Origin: Mastigamoeba balamuthi
Lineage: Eukaryota > Evosea > Mastigamoebida > Mastigamoebidae
Assembly (NCBI GenBank): GCA_902651635.1
Contig: CACRSC010000103.1
Location: 23,833-87,832, forward strand
DNA length: 64,000 nt
Reading direction: 5' to 3'
Position numbers and translations under genes: made by a program. Under the pieces are notes generated by a model. That model did not search any database and was not told the DNA's origin. It worked only from the letters and a program-made list of their open reading frames with translations. The stretch's first letter is position 1, and each line of letters starts with the position of its first letter. Shown here piece after piece: positions 9,601-22,147 of the stretch.

Positions 9601-12600
9601 GTCAGGCGCACAGGCGCCACGACGGAGGAGTTGGCGGGGATGTCGCCGACGGGGTTCAGGACGGGGGTCAGGATGATGCCGCCGAGGTCGCCAGACGGCA
9701 GCGAGAACCGACCGTTCTGCGCCGCGATGAGGCCGTGGTTGGTGATCGTGAAGTACAGGAACTCGTCGTTGCCGTAGATCAGCGGCTCCAGCTGCACGAG
9801 CATCGGCTCGATGGTGACGACGGGGATGGGGACGTGCGTCTCGAACGTGGCCTCGAGCGTGAAGTCGTACTTGTCCTGTATCTTGGTCGGCACGACCGTC
9901 CACGTGAACGAGACGGTGGTGTACGGCAGGAAGACCACCTTGGCGACGCTGGCGCCCACGACGAGCAGCGTGCTGCGGTGCGGGCTGTGCTTGAGGGCCT
10001 GCACGTCGAGGTAGTACGTCCCCTCGGGGACGCCGCGCAGAACCGCGAAGCCGCTGGCGTTGGTGGCCACTGTGATCGACGCCGAGGACGTGACTGCGTT
10101 CGTGAGGCTCACGAGGGCCCCCACGACGCGCGACTTGTTGGCGGCGTAGAACGTGAACTCGTCCTCGACGGCCACGACCACGTCCGAAGACGACGACGAG
10201 GTGATGGCGAACACGAAGGGGACGCTGACCATGGCCAGCGAGTTGCCGAACTGCAGCGACCCCGACAGCGTCGAGAACGTGGCGTTGGCGTCGGGGAGCA
10301 CGGCGACGACGACGGCGGTGGAGTTGCCGGGCAGGAGGTCGGCGACGAGCTCGGGGGTGGTGAGGGACAGGAAGCTGTGCTGCGGGATGCGGGCCGAGAC
10401 GCGGCCCGTGGGGGCCTGCCCGTTGTTGGTGATGGTCACGCTGACGTAGGTGGCCTTGCCGCGGGGGCACTGCTGGTCGATCCTGTCTGCCGAGGCGGCG
10501 AGGGCGGGGAGGAGCTGCTTGAAGGCGACGGAGACGCGGAGGAAGGCGTAGGCCGAGTGGGCGCCCTTGAGCTCGAAGGCGACGGTGCCGGTCCAGCTGT
10601 CCTTGGCGAAGAGCGTGGCGTTGAGGGCCACGCGCTCGTGGGGGCCCAGGCGCGTGGGGAAGCGCAGGTCGGCCTTCCAGAGCGTGGCGTCGAGGCCGTA
10701 GGTGGTCAGCGCGATGCCGTCGATGGCCGTGTCGCCGAGGTTGTACAGCACCGCGTCGCCCGTGCTCGCGCCGCCCGGGGGCACGCCCGCCACCGCCACG
10801 TGCGCCGTCGTCAGCGCCATGCCGTACAGCACCCACGTGTCGTCGGGCCTCGTGGTGTCCGGGGCCAGCGAGGGGTGCGTGGCGCCCGCGGTGTACGTGC
10901 CGGCCTCGAGGGTCGGGGCCGTGAAGCCGAGCGTGAAGGCGCCGTTGCCGTACGTCGTCGTCGTGAAGACGCGCACTGTGTCCGCGAGGGCCACCCAGAC
11001 CTTGGCGGTCACGCGGGCAGCGGCGCCGCCCTCGAAGAGCGTGCAGTTGCCCTTGATGAGCACGGGGCTCCCCGAGGGGCCCTCGACAAAGTCGGTGCTG
11101 GCACGGCACGTGTACGACGCGCCCACCCGGACGCTCCACGTCACGCTGTCCGTCGTCCACGCGTTGCTGGCGCGCAGCGTGAAGGCGTAGGGCGACGCCG
11201 AGGCCACGGGACTGGCCCACGTCACGGTGCCGCTGGTGCCGTCGACCGTGGCGCCCGTGGGGGCCTGCGTGAGGTCCCACGTGAGGGGCCGAGTGCCCGT
11301 GAGGACCGCGGGGGCCGCGCGGGTGTACGCGACGAGCTCGCGGGCGGTGGCGTTGGAGACGGGGCCGAGGCGGACGGCGACGATGGGATCGGTGCAGTTG
11401 TCGCCGGTCCAGCCGCTGAAGCACTGGCAGCGGGCGCGGGAGCAGGCGCCGTGGTTGAGGCAGACGTCGTTGGGGCAGAGGCCGCGGTAGTTGTACGTCA
11501 CGCCGTACTCGTTGTACGCCGCCCGGCCGTCGGCCAGCAGCGCGAACTGCACGACGGCGCCGCTGGGCCCCGCGGGGCTGGGGTCGCACGCGACGCGGTC
11601 GTTGGCGACCCACGTGGCGGGCACCGTGTTGCTGCCGAATTTGCACTGCCACTTGGCGCTGCTGTTGAAGAGGTTGTGCCCGAAGACCGTCACGCGCGTG
11701 CCCCCGACGTCGAAGCCAGATCCGGGGACGATGGCATCAATGCCAGGGAGGGCGAGGCAGTCGGGGCCGTAGAACTTGGCCTGGCAGTACTCGCACAGGA
11801 GCCCCGCGCGGTTGTCGGGGCAGACGCAGGCGCCCGTGTCGGTGCAGGAGCCGCCGTGGAGGCACATGCAGGGCTTGCAGAGGGGACCCCAGCGGCCGGG
11901 GAGGCAGGAGAGGCAGTCGGTGGCGCTGTCGAAGCCCTCGTAGCAGGCGCAGGTGTTGGGGGAGACGCAGAAGCCGTTGCCGTGGCAGCCAGAGGAGCGG
12001 GGGCACTGGGCCTCGATGCAGTAGGGGGCCTTCCAGTCGGCGGTGCAGGTGCACGTGTTGGGGCCGGTGCAGGAGCCGTGGCCGTTGCAGTTGAAGACGT
12101 CGGTGCAGTCGTAGGCCGAGCACGAGGGCCCGCCCCAGCCGCTGTTGCAGCTGCAGACGTCGGTGCGGACGCAGAAGCCGTGGCCGCTGCAGTTGTTGAC
12201 GTTGGGGCACAGCTTGGCGCCGCTCCTCAGGAACCCGCTGACGTTGACCAGCAGGCGCTCGGCCTTGTCGAGGCGGTCGAACACGCGGGCGCTGATCTCT
12301 GCGGGGAGCGTGGTGCCCCACCAGTTGCCCGTGGCGTCGACGGTGCCCGAGCCGGCGGTGGCCGCGGCGACCTCGTAGAGCGCCAGCGGGTTGGTAAGCG
12401 AGTTGCCGCGCAGGACGACGCGCGCGCCCGCGACGTAGACCGCCACGAAGCCGGTGGGGTCCGTGAGCGCCGTGTCGAGGGCCGTGGGGGCGTTGTTGGC
12501 CAGGTCGTTGTCGGTCAGGCGGATGGCGTGGGGCGCCTCGGAGCGCGACGAGTCGGCGACGACGAGGAACTGGGCGGTGTTGTTGGCGAGCTCGTTGCCC

Positions 12601-15600
12601 GTGACGTCGACGTCGCAGTTGGCGTTGGGGTCGACGCGGACGACGGCGCAGCGGGCCTGCGTGCACCTGTTGTCGAGGAAGCGGTTCTGGACGAGCGCGG
12701 TGGCGCCGTCGGCGACGTTGAGGTACGCGGTGCTGTCGGCCCTGTTGCCCCGGAACACGTTGCGCTCGACGACGACCGTGAGGTTGGACTGGCACGGCCT
12801 GTACACGTGCAGCGCGTAGCCCCCGTTGCCCTCGAACGTGCACCCCACGACCCTCGCGGCCGGGCGGGCGGTGTTGGAGTAGGGGTGGTAGTCGTAGAAG
12901 TGCAGCCCCCCGTTGCCGTTGCCCGAGAAGCGGCAGCTGGACACCTGCAGCTGCGCCGTCTGCACGAACAGCCCGCGGCCGCTCGAGCGGGCGAAGGTGA
13001 CGTTGAAGAAGGTCGCCTGGTGGTTCCAGGCGGCGGGGAAGCTGACGCCGTCGCCCGAGGCCCCGCTGTACTCGCCCCCGCGGAATGCCGACACGGCCGC
13101 GACGCTCCCCGCGAACTGCAGGCCGTGCGAGCCGCCGCTGACTGCGCAGTCGACGAACGACAGCGACGGCGTGCCGGTGCCCGAGGATGCGTCGAGTTCG
13201 ATGTAGACGCCAATATCTGACGGAGCGGCAACCTGGACGGCCTCGAAGACAACGTTGGCGTCGCGGTTGGACTTGACGCTGACGCCCCGCTTGGCGCAGC
13301 CCTTGACGGTCACGTGGCGCAGCGTGGGCGCCGCGCCGTTGAGCACCTCGACGGCCGCCACGCTCGACCCGGCCCCCGTGTTCTCGAGGACTGCGTACTC
13401 GATGGAGGAGGGAGGCGGGCTGCGCGACATGACGATGCCCATCCAGCTGCCCGGTGCCGCGGCGGTTGCCGTCAGCGTGACGCGGCGGTCCCTTGTGCCG
13501 CGGACGACGAGGCGGCCACCGTCGACGAAGAGGCTGCCCTGGGCGGGGAAGCGCAGCGTGACGCCGGCCTCGACGGTCAGCGTCGTGCCTGCGGGGACGA
13601 CCACGCGGCCCAGCACGGCGTAGATGCTGCACGGCGACGTCGTCACCGTCTCGTTGGCCGCGATGGTGACGGCGTTGATCGTGCAGTTGGCGCCCAGCAG
13701 CGGCAGCGACGCGCGCGAGACGTCGGAAAAGTCGGCCGAGTTGAGGAACGGGGCGAAGGCGACCTCCATCGTCGTCGTCTTGTCGGCCTTGTCGAAGATG
13801 CGCTGCGCGATGGCCGAGGGCGCGGTGGTCCCCCAGTAGCAGTGCGTGGCGTTGACCTTGACGCCCTCGACGTCGGCGACGTCGACGTAGACCTCGTAGG
13901 CCATCCGCGGGTTGTCGAAGACGTTCTCAAAGAGGTTCCCGGGGCCCCCCGACATGAGCACAGCGCTGCACGTGGCGCAGACGTGCGGGTTGCTGAACGT
14001 GTTGTTGTTGAGCACGTTGCGGCTGAAGTCGTAGGCCGCGGGGTGAACGACGTTGACGGTGTTGAAGTTTGACGTCGAGCGCACGACAGTGTTGCTGAGC
14101 ATGCGCAGCGGCCTGGCTGCGTGGGGCGCGTTCACGTGCACGACGTCGGCGTGCCCTGTAGTAAAGCCCGCGATGCGGTTGCTGACCACCGCGAGCTCCC
14201 CCGCGAGTGACCTCTGGTCGACGTAGATTGCCGGCATCGGGATGCTGCTACTGCCAGAGAACGTGTTCCCCACGATGGCAGCGCTCATGTTGCTCTTCTC
14301 ATGTGCCGTCACGTTGAGGACAGACTGCGAGAAGGTGTTGCCGCTGATCGTGGTCGTGGCAGCGCCGTGGACGGAGGCAATGTCCAGGCGCGTGTTAACC
14401 GCGAACGAGCACCCCTCCATCCTCGTGTTGTCGCTGGCGATCAGTAGTGTGCCTGATGCGGCCACAGACAGCCCAGCTACCTCCACAGAGGTCCAGTTGG
14501 TGATGGCGTTGTTGGCGTTGGACGCCCAGTTCCCGCCCTCGACCACGAGCGTCCCCGCCGTGACGTACGCGTTCCCCGAGGGGACGACGCGGACGCCGTA
14601 CGCAGCGCAGTTGGAGACATTGACGCGCCTCAGCACCGCAGCGGCGCTGGCCTGCGCTGTTGTGACAGCGATGCCGTCGGCCGCGCAGTAATGTACGGAG
14701 ACGTCCTCGAGGTACGGCACCGCACCGTCGATGAGGATGCAGGGCTGCACGCTCCACCCTCCGTTGCTCACGCGTACGTTTCGGAGTATCGAGCCCGAGA
14801 GGAACTGTGACGCCCCCGTATACGACGCCCCCACCGCGCTGTCCGTGAAGTGAATGCCTCCCCAGAGGCCGGTGCCCGTCGACGCCGTGGCGTTGGTGCG
14901 GATCACGACAGGCTTGCCGGCGGACCCCAGCGCGCGGAGCGTTCCGGCAACGTTGAGAGACGCGCTGCCGGACATGACGAGGACGACGCCGGCGTCGATG
15001 GTCAGCGTCGCTCCGGACTCGACGACAGCGGTGGCCACGATGTAGTACGGCGACGCCGAGGCGTTGAGCGTGAGGGCGGAGCGGAGGCTGCCCGAGATGA
15101 TGGAGCCGGGACGGAGGAAGCTGAGGCGGGGTGCGTTCCAGGCGACGTCGGCGACGTTGGCGGAGCCGAGGAAGGGCCAGTAGTCGGCCCTGTGGAGGCT
15201 CCCGACGTCGCTGTTGTCGAGGATGCGGGACGTGACGCCCTCCTCGGTGGTGCGGCCCCACCAGTTGAGCGTCGCGTTGATGGCCGGGCGCGCGGGGTCG
15301 CGGGGCGAGTGGACGTAGAGCTCGTAGGCGTTGGCCGCGTTGTCGAGGAAGTTCTCGTGGACGACCAGGCAGTCGGTGCCGGTGCTGATGAACAGCGTCG
15401 ACGCGGGGGCCGTGGTGGCCGTGTTGGCGGTGTACGTATTGCGAGCGACTCTGAAGCTGCCGGAGTTGCCGCTGCCCGCCTCGATGTACGTGATGTACGT
15501 CCCCCTGTTGCGCACAAAGGTGTTGCCGGCGAAGGTCATCTGGTTGCTCGCGTCGCTGAACGGCAGCGACAGCAGCGCCGAGGACCCCGCGTTGTTGTCG

Positions 15601-18119
15601 GCCCACGTGTTGCCCTGGACCGACACGCTGCTAGCCGAGCTGAAGCACAGCCCCAGCGCCAGGGGAGCCCCGTCGGCCACCCGCGAGAATGTGCACCCCT
15701 CGACCACCAGCCGCTTGGAGCTACAGTACTTGGAGCTGAACAGCTGCACGCGGTTCCTCGTGAAGGCTGAAGTCAGGATGGTCGTGTTGACCGCGTAGTT
15801 CTGCTCATCGCTGAGCCCCCACTGCGTGTTGTTGGCGAACTCCGAGCCGGCGACCACCAGCGTCGCGGTGCGGTACGACCGCAGCCCGTACGTGTTGCGG
15901 TTCGAGCGCACGCCGCGCAGCTGTGCAGCGTTGGCGTTGGACAGCGAGATGCCCTCTGCTGTGCAGTCGACCACGCTGAAGCTCTCGAGCGACAGCTTGG
16001 CGCTGCTGGTCTGCGGGGCTGTGAACTCGAGTCCACGTCCCTGACCCCCGCCCAGCGCGACGTTCCTCAGCACAAACGTGCCACTCGTGACCGACTCGAT
16101 GTCGACCACAGGGAACAGCGTCGTCGCCCTGGACACCTCGAGGCCGTCGACGAACGCGGCGCTGCCCTGCACATAGTGCAGCACGCTGCTCGACGTGGAC
16201 CTGCCGGCCCCTGCGCCCGCGATCCGCACGTTGGAGATGCCGGAGCCGGAAGTCCACGCGGACCCCGTGAGGACAGCGCTCGACGTGGAGTGCAAACGGA
16301 TTCCCGCCCAGAGTTGGCTGGCGTTGAGCGACTGCATCACGACGGGCGACGCCGCAGTCCCTGTGACTGCCAGAGTGCCCGCTGCGACGATTCCGGTTGC
16401 CCGGGCGAAGCGGAGGGTCACGCCGGCCTGGACGGTGAGCTTGAGGCCGGCGGGCACGAAGATGCTGCTCGCGACGACGTAGGGCGACCCCGAGGCCGCC
16501 AGCGTCGTGTCCTGCGCGATGACGCCACGGATGGTACTCCCAGAGAGGAAGGGAACGCTCGACGTCGCGGGCGACATGGCGGAGGCGTCGGTGGCGCTGG
16601 TGCGGAAGGGCAGGTAAAGAGCGAGGCTGCGGACGGCGTCGTTGCGGAGGTCTCTGATGCGGCCGGCGACCTTGAGCTCGTCGGCAGAGCCCCACCAGTT
16701 GCCGCTGACGCTGTACGAGCGGGCGGCCCCTGTGGTGTCGGCGCTGACGGGGGCGGCGTTGTCCAAGTCGAAGGCGAAAGCCGGGTTGGCGAAGGTGTTG
16801 CCGCGGACGGTCATGTTGAACGACGTCCCCTCGAAGACCACAGCGCTCAGGCCGTCGCCCTTGCCGGCAGAGTTGCCCGAGAGCACGTTGTTGAGGAGCA
16901 GATCGCTGGCGGTCCTGGTGACCCAGCGGATGGTGCTGTTGGCCGCACAGTTGCGGAACGTGTTGCCCTGCACTGTTATCGGGTCCACCGAGGAGGACTG
17001 CGAGCGGCCGATCGAGACCACAGAGACCGACGCCGTGTCCTCACGGATGCCTTCAAATGTGCACCCGCTGATTGAGCCAGAGCGGAGCTTCGCGATATCC
17101 AGGGCAGCGCTCTTTGTCAGGTTGGTGAACTGCGAGTCAGCGACTGTAACTCTCCTGACGTCCTCGGGGACCTGCAGCCCACCGCCGCCGATGACGGTCA
17201 CGTGCGAGACACTGACGACGCCGGTGTCGCCCGAACACGGTATCGCCTGTACGGCGCGGCCAGCGTGGCCCGAGAACGTCAGGCCCGTGAGCTCGATGCT
17301 CGACGAGTCGCGGCTGAAGAGGACCGCGAAGTCCTCTGTCTGGCCCGTGAAGACGCTGTCCTGCAGCACGTAGCGCACGGACATCTTGCACCACCAGTCC
17401 CAGCGGTACGCGTACAGGGCCTTGCGGCCGCCCCGGACGTTCAAGTGGCGCAGCGTCGCGTTAGCGCCCGCGGTGCTCCACGCGTAGTAGAGGTGCAGCG
17501 CCGTCTGGGCGAACCCGCTGGCGTCGAGGCCGTCGACGTCGAGCCCCACGAGGTCATCGCCGTCAGAGTACAGCCCGTAGTTGCCGCGCCCCGCGATGGT
17601 GACGTTGCGCAGGAACAGCGTCGACTTGAGCTGCGTCGGCCTGAGGGCGGCGTCGCCGTAGTCGCGGAAGACGACCGAGTCGATGAACGGCGCGCGGGCT
17701 GTCATGCCGACGCCCGTCGACGCGGTGCCCCTGACGGTCGCGTGGCGCAGTATGGACCCCGACGCGTACGCCCCGCTTGCCGTGGTGGCGCCGGGGACGG
17801 CGGTGACCGAGAACGTGATGCCCACCCACGAGGACGTGCCGACGGCGGGCTCGAAGACGACCTCGCCCGCAGCTGTGCCGAGGACCTGCAGCTCGCCGTC
17901 GACAGCGAGGCCCGCGGCGGTGCTGTTGAAGACGACGCGGACGCCGGGCTGCACGAGGAGGCGGGCGCCCTGGCGGACGGTGACGAGGCGGTCGACGACG
18001 AACGGGCTGCCCGCGTACGCCCAGCTGGTGGGACCCGCGATGTCCGCGCCCACGTACGTCGCCGCACGTGCCCCGCAGGCTAAGGCTGCAGCGAGGGCCA
18101 GTGAGACCCGGAGTGTCAT
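6624..18119 (-). CDS. Giant secreted beta-helix / EGF / Cys-rich surface protein
   Basis: Two exons: 18119-9501 and 9446-6624, with a 54-base phase-0 intron, giving about 3,813 residues. Residues 1-19 form a signal peptide ending ARA. Residues 20 to about 1830 are repeated short strands rich in G-N-x-F and 'GNTF' turns plus 'WWG' motifs, the signature of right-handed parallel beta-helix (pectin-lyase-like) repeats in several tandem blocks. Residues ~1970-2126 hold EGF/laminin-type Cys modules, ~2130-2213 an IPT/TIG-like domain, ~2216-2241 another EGF, and ~2263-2330 an Ig-like putative cadherin domain. A stretch of beta-sandwich-like repeats follows. Residues ~3588-3738 contain about five CGDDGCGG-type Cys repeats, then a Ser/Thr-rich stalk and a short hydrophobic C-terminus that could be a GPI-anchor signal. 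Probably a cell-surface or wall adhesin. No catalytic residues are recognised. Confidence 0.85.
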
Positions 18120-18861
18120 TGGGTTGTGTGTTCTTCCCTTTGCGGTGTGCTGCCTACTGTGTGTCTCGGGTGTTTGGGTTTTGCGTTTGTGCCGGAGACG
18201 TCGGTTGCGGCGTTTGGGTTTTGTGCAGCGATTGATTGTGCCGGTGTTTTTCCGTGTTACAATAAAGATGGACCCGGTGTTACGTCAGAGGGAGCTCTTC
18301 TCGAAGATCTTTCGTTTCACGTAGGACCACTCGACTGCCGTGTAGTAGTGTATTCTAAGACAAGAAGCGCTGAGGTCTCGCGAGATCTGGCAGGACTGGC
18401 AGAAACCCTGTCAGTTTCGGGGAAATGACTGAAAAACGGCAGGTTTTCCGTGACCGATTTACCGAACTCTCGGGGGGAAAACGCATGCCCTCATTCAGAG
18501 AACAGCCGAGTCAAGTGGTTTGGCTGGCATAAGTGAACCATGAGTCGTTCCTGCGCAAGCGCCGAGCGAGGACGAGCTGCGCCATCTCTCTCGAAGGGAG
18601 CAGTGGGGAGAGGGTGCACCTCTGCTCGCGGAGCAGCCCAAGCAGCAGGTGAAGGGACGCAGCCGGGGTGGTGTGTGCACACCGCACAGCAGATGGGGGA
18701 GGCATGGACCAGGTGGGCTGCTCTTAGATACGACCCTCAGCAGTAGTTCTGGCGGCGAATCGAATGGGGCCTCATGACCCTTTGGCTTTGGAGATTCGAA
18801 TATCTGGTCAATTGTCAGGGGCTCTGTTATCGTTTTACTGTGCGAACCGCATCGCTGCGCC
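18120..18861. other. Divergent intergenic region
   Basis: Separates the divergently transcribed beta-helix gene and the SAM/NTPase gene, so it presumably holds both promoters. 18540-18746 has a GC-rich 68-codon open frame on the plus strand with no recognisable domain, overlapped by frames on the other strand. A T/G-rich leader lies immediately upstream of the beta-helix start. I see no repeats or RNA genes. Confidence 0.4.
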
Positions 18862-20477
18862 ATGAAAAAGAGGATCAAGGCCTCTGGCGGCGGCAACCCG
18901 GGAAAGAGGCCTCGCCCCAACCCACTCGTTTTCGTTGAGCACCCGTCCGTACCCGAGCCCGTGCCTGTACCCTCACGTGAGGCATCCTGGAGGACTCTCG
19001 CCCCTGTAGCCAGAGCCAGTAGCGCTTCGCAGCTGGTCGACTGGTTGGCCGGGCTTCCGACCGCAGCCGGGTCCGAGACAGCACTGGAGGCGGTCAGGAG
19101 ACTGCCTGTCTCTCTGGACGATCTGTTCCCACTCACGGAGAGTTCTCTCGAGAACTGTGGCCTGGACAGCGCCCTTGCCGGCACCTTCCGCAGGCTCCTC
19201 ACTCTCTACGACAGACTGTCCTCACCTGGTTTGTCGCACCGACTGATGGTTCAACCAACCGAGACTCACCACTGAGGTTTGCATGTCCTGCAGCCAGATG
19301 GTCTGTGTTACCGTGGGACCCCACGCTGCCTGTGGTCGACCGGGAAGACTGCCTGTGCTACACACTAGGCGCCCAGTGGCACTTCTACGTGGGCGTGCGG
19401 CGCGTGCGGTCGCAGCTCGAGCCGCTGCTCAGCCCCAGAGCTGAGACCCCGACCCCCTCCATCGTGTGGGTCCAGGGGCCCTCGCGCAGCGGCAAGACTA
19501 CCGAAGCAAGTGTCGTCGTGCCGTGGCTGCTGGCGCCGCACATGCTGCGCCTGCGCCCGGCACGCCCTCGGGCCGCGCCGTTCTTCCCCGACCTGGCACC
19601 CATGTTTGTTTGCGTCGACTGCCTCGGCATGCGCTTCCGCCACGGCCCCCGGGAGAAGCTCGAGTCGCTCTGGACCTGCCTCAGACGGGAGATGTTGGAC
19701 AAAACGCCCGAGCCAGCGCAGCCCACTGCCAGGGCGTACGAGGAGCTGCTGCTCGAGCTGGTTCTCTCGGTCCCGCGCTACACGATTGTGACGCTGGACG
19801 AGTTCCACTCCTTCTTCTTGGGGCTGAGCCCCACGGAGATGGTCGAGATGGTGCTCTTCATGCGTGGCCTGATGTGCTCGCCCGATTCCCCGTGCCAGTT
19901 CGTCGTCACTGGCAGCACGTCGTCTGCCATCGCGCTGGCAGCGCACCTCTCGCTCTCGAAAGGCGCCGATCTGTGGGTGGGGGCATGTGTGGTCGCGACG
20001 GACACCGAGAGCGACGAGCGGGCTCTTATGGACGTCTACACGATGGCGTCACTCGGGGGTGATGCAGAACCGCTTCTGAGCGCAGTCATCGACGCCGTGC
20101 GTGCCGAGTTCACCTACGTCAACTGTGGTGCGCTGGCACACTGCGTGCGACCTCTGACACTGAACGGCTATGCAAATCCAGTTGACCAAGCTCGCATGCT
20201 CAGCGAACGCACATTCATGGGCTTTGAGTGGCACTACGAACGCATGTTCCAGTTTCCGCCGGAGCACTGCAGGCGGATGCGCAACATCGCCATTAGGTAC
20301 GCTCTGGGCTCCTCGCTGAAGCCGAGCAATCTGGGTGACCTTGTGGAGATGCAGAGGCCAGGTGGCCTCTACGTCTGGAAGGATCCTCTAATGCGTTCAT
20401 TCTACATCAGAATTCAGAAGGCAGAGGCAGAGGCAGATCACATCCCCTTTCTTGTTCCGGAACCACTGCAGATCTAG
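18862..20477 (+). CDS. SAM-like domain plus P-loop NTPase (CR-effector-type ATPase)
   Basis: Two exons: 18862-19228 and 19294-20477, with a phase-1 intron, give 516 residues. After a basic Pro-rich N-terminus, residues ~55-120 resemble a SAM domain (DWLAGL, DDLFPLTESSLENCGL). The second exon has a Walker A motif GPSRSGKTT, a Walker B-like strand YTIVTLDEFHSF and a sensor-like strand FVVTGSTSS. This order matches the P-loop NTPase modules found in Crinkler/CR-type proteins of oomycetes, chytrids, Rhizophagus and amoebae. There is no obvious nuclease domain after the NTPase, unlike the gene at 51199. No signal peptide is visible. Role unknown: it may be a nucleotide-dependent switch in defence or inter-organism conflict (inference from family). 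Confidence 0.75.
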
Positions 20478-20658
20478 ATATGCTGCATGTGTAAACAATG
20501 ATGACAAATCAGCTTATTGCAATGTACATTTGGTTTGCCCGTGTAAATGGAGAAACAACCCAGATTGGATTGTTCGCTGGCACTCTGGAATTGTGCACAA
20601 ACATCCTCAATTTCACATCAGAGTGGGACATTTCTGCCTCTCGTTGTTTGCCTCTTAT

Positions 20659-21192
20659 TCACAGTGTGACGTTGCGGGCGGAGAGACAGAGAGGCCGATG
20701 GCCAGTCAGGCTCAGGACTGGCGATCAATCGGCCACAGCCTCGGCCTCGGCCTCGCCATCGACGAGAATGGGGCGAGGGAGCAGGTTACCAGTGCAGCAC
20801 TGGATGTTCGCTGGTCCGGGGCAGATGTCTGGCGTGTGGCGTTAGTTACGAGGAAGAAACTGCTCAGGCTCACTTGGCAGGAAGCGAGTGCTGCAGGAGA
20901 AGTGGTTCACGTCGGCGCAGTTGCCGCGGCAAAGCCTCCCCGTGCAGCACTGCATGTACCAGAGCCCCGGGCAGCGTCCTAAAGCATGCGTATGATGCGT
21001 CAGACGCAAACAAGGCATATGAAGGTGATTCGTGGGCATTTTATGACGGGTGGGAAGAATTGGTTTACCAGGCAGCCAAGCAACGCTGCAGGTGGTCCTC
21101 CTGATATCTGCGCACGTGCCGGGGCAGATCACGTCCTGGGCGGATGCCAGCAGGGCCACTACGGCCACGATGATGAGGAGCTGAGTGCGCAT
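20659..21192 (-). CDS. Secreted protein of two six-cysteine CPG...QCC modules
   Basis: Three exons: 21192-21069, 20978-20874 and 20828-20659. Both introns are phase 1 and the joined frame gives 132 residues. Residues 1-18 are a signal peptide (LLIIVAVVALLASA). Two 34-residue modules follow, each with spacing C-x3-C-x7-C-x8-C-x7-CC and ending QCCTG; the second has CPGPANIQCC. Introns 1 and 2 lie at equivalent places, just before the CPG of each module, so the module was duplicated with its intron. The CPGPxNIQCC signature occurs as an accessory module next to secreted peptidoglycan hydrolases and lysozymes in fungi and amoebae. Here it stands alone, so a bacterial-wall-binding or antimicrobial role is possible (inference). 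The C-terminal 45 residues are unrelated and acidic. Confidence 0.75.
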
Positions 21193-21404
21193 CGATGTGG
21201 TATGCACGATGTTGCTTAAGAAGTGGGGAGGAATTGTGGCTGTGATGTCATACCCTCTTTTCCAACTCAGCTTTTCTCGCCAGCATTTTTCCCCGTGGCT
21301 GAGAGAGGAAATGGTCTGCGCTGATTGAAAAGTCTGAGAAAACAGAGTCGTGTGTCCCGTCTGTTCTTGTGTGTTATCCGTACCATTCTGCAGCAGATTA
21401 GGAG

Positions 21405-22147
21405 ATGGCGAAAAAGTTTGTCCTTGAGTGCCGAACAGCCGTGAGAATTGTTCTGTCGTTCCCGCAGAATAGTATTTATTCCTCGTTTGGGCGGCTTGCT
21501 TTGGGGCCACCGGGGAATACGACAGCTCAAGGTACCACCTGCCTTTCTTTTTATTCTCCGCCCGCCCTTTTCTCCCCAGCTTACAAAGCAATACTATGGA
21601 ATAAGCATCTGTGCTGGAGACGCCTGCTAACGCCCGGCGACTGGCCCTTTACACAGGTGGTTGGACGCATCCGTGAAAAAGTCCGCGGTTATCCGGTCGG
21701 TATTCGTTGTTTTTTCTTCTTAGTTGTAGAGCGGCGGGCGGCGTGCCTGGCTTGGTGCGGCTCTGGCGACTGTACAGAGCTCTACGAGGAGATGGAGGAA
21801 CACCCAGACGCCGTCTCTCGGTGTGTCCTCTGTGGTGAGGTTTTTTTTTTCGTCGTGGGCAAACCTGAAATGTGCCCTGCGTCACAATTACACGAGAACG
21901 GCTTCGGGTTGGGGTTGGGGCCTGCGCAGGGCCTGCCGAGCTCATGTATCGCCATGGTCGTGAGGAGGCGAGCGCCGCATCTGACCCGCTCGGGTCAGGC
22001 CACCCGACCGATCTTGGGCAGTTATGGGAGCTCTGGCGGAGGGCCGCCAGCATCTCAAGGCCAATTCCGCACCGTGTCACACCCTGCATTGGAGCACAGA
22101 GGTACAGACGCCACCGTGAGAGCAGCAAACAAACTAGCAGGAGCTGA
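21405..22147 (+). CDS. Unrecognised four-exon protein, 185 residues
   Basis: Exons 21405-21531, 21580-21687, 21730-21834 and 21930-22147 join in phase 1 at all three introns with good GT...AG sites: pyrimidine-rich acceptors at 21579, 21729 and 21929, and a GTGAGG donor at 21835. The joined protein is Trp- and Arg-rich in its middle (LWNKHLCWRRLL, KVRERRAACLAWC) and has a possible zinc-binding Cys cluster: two Cys in CLAWC, one in GDC, and RCVLCG. I recognise no family. The consistent phases argue that it is a real gene. The first exon's start and the basic C-terminus are the least certain parts. Confidence 0.5.

Noticed and set aside
6864-13220. Very long plus-strand open frames, one over 2,000 codons, across the beta-helix gene
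   Set aside because: They are antisense shadows of a GC-rich gene. The minus strand carries the signal peptide, domains, Cys repeats and intron, while the plus frame is Arg/Ala/Val-rich with no domain.
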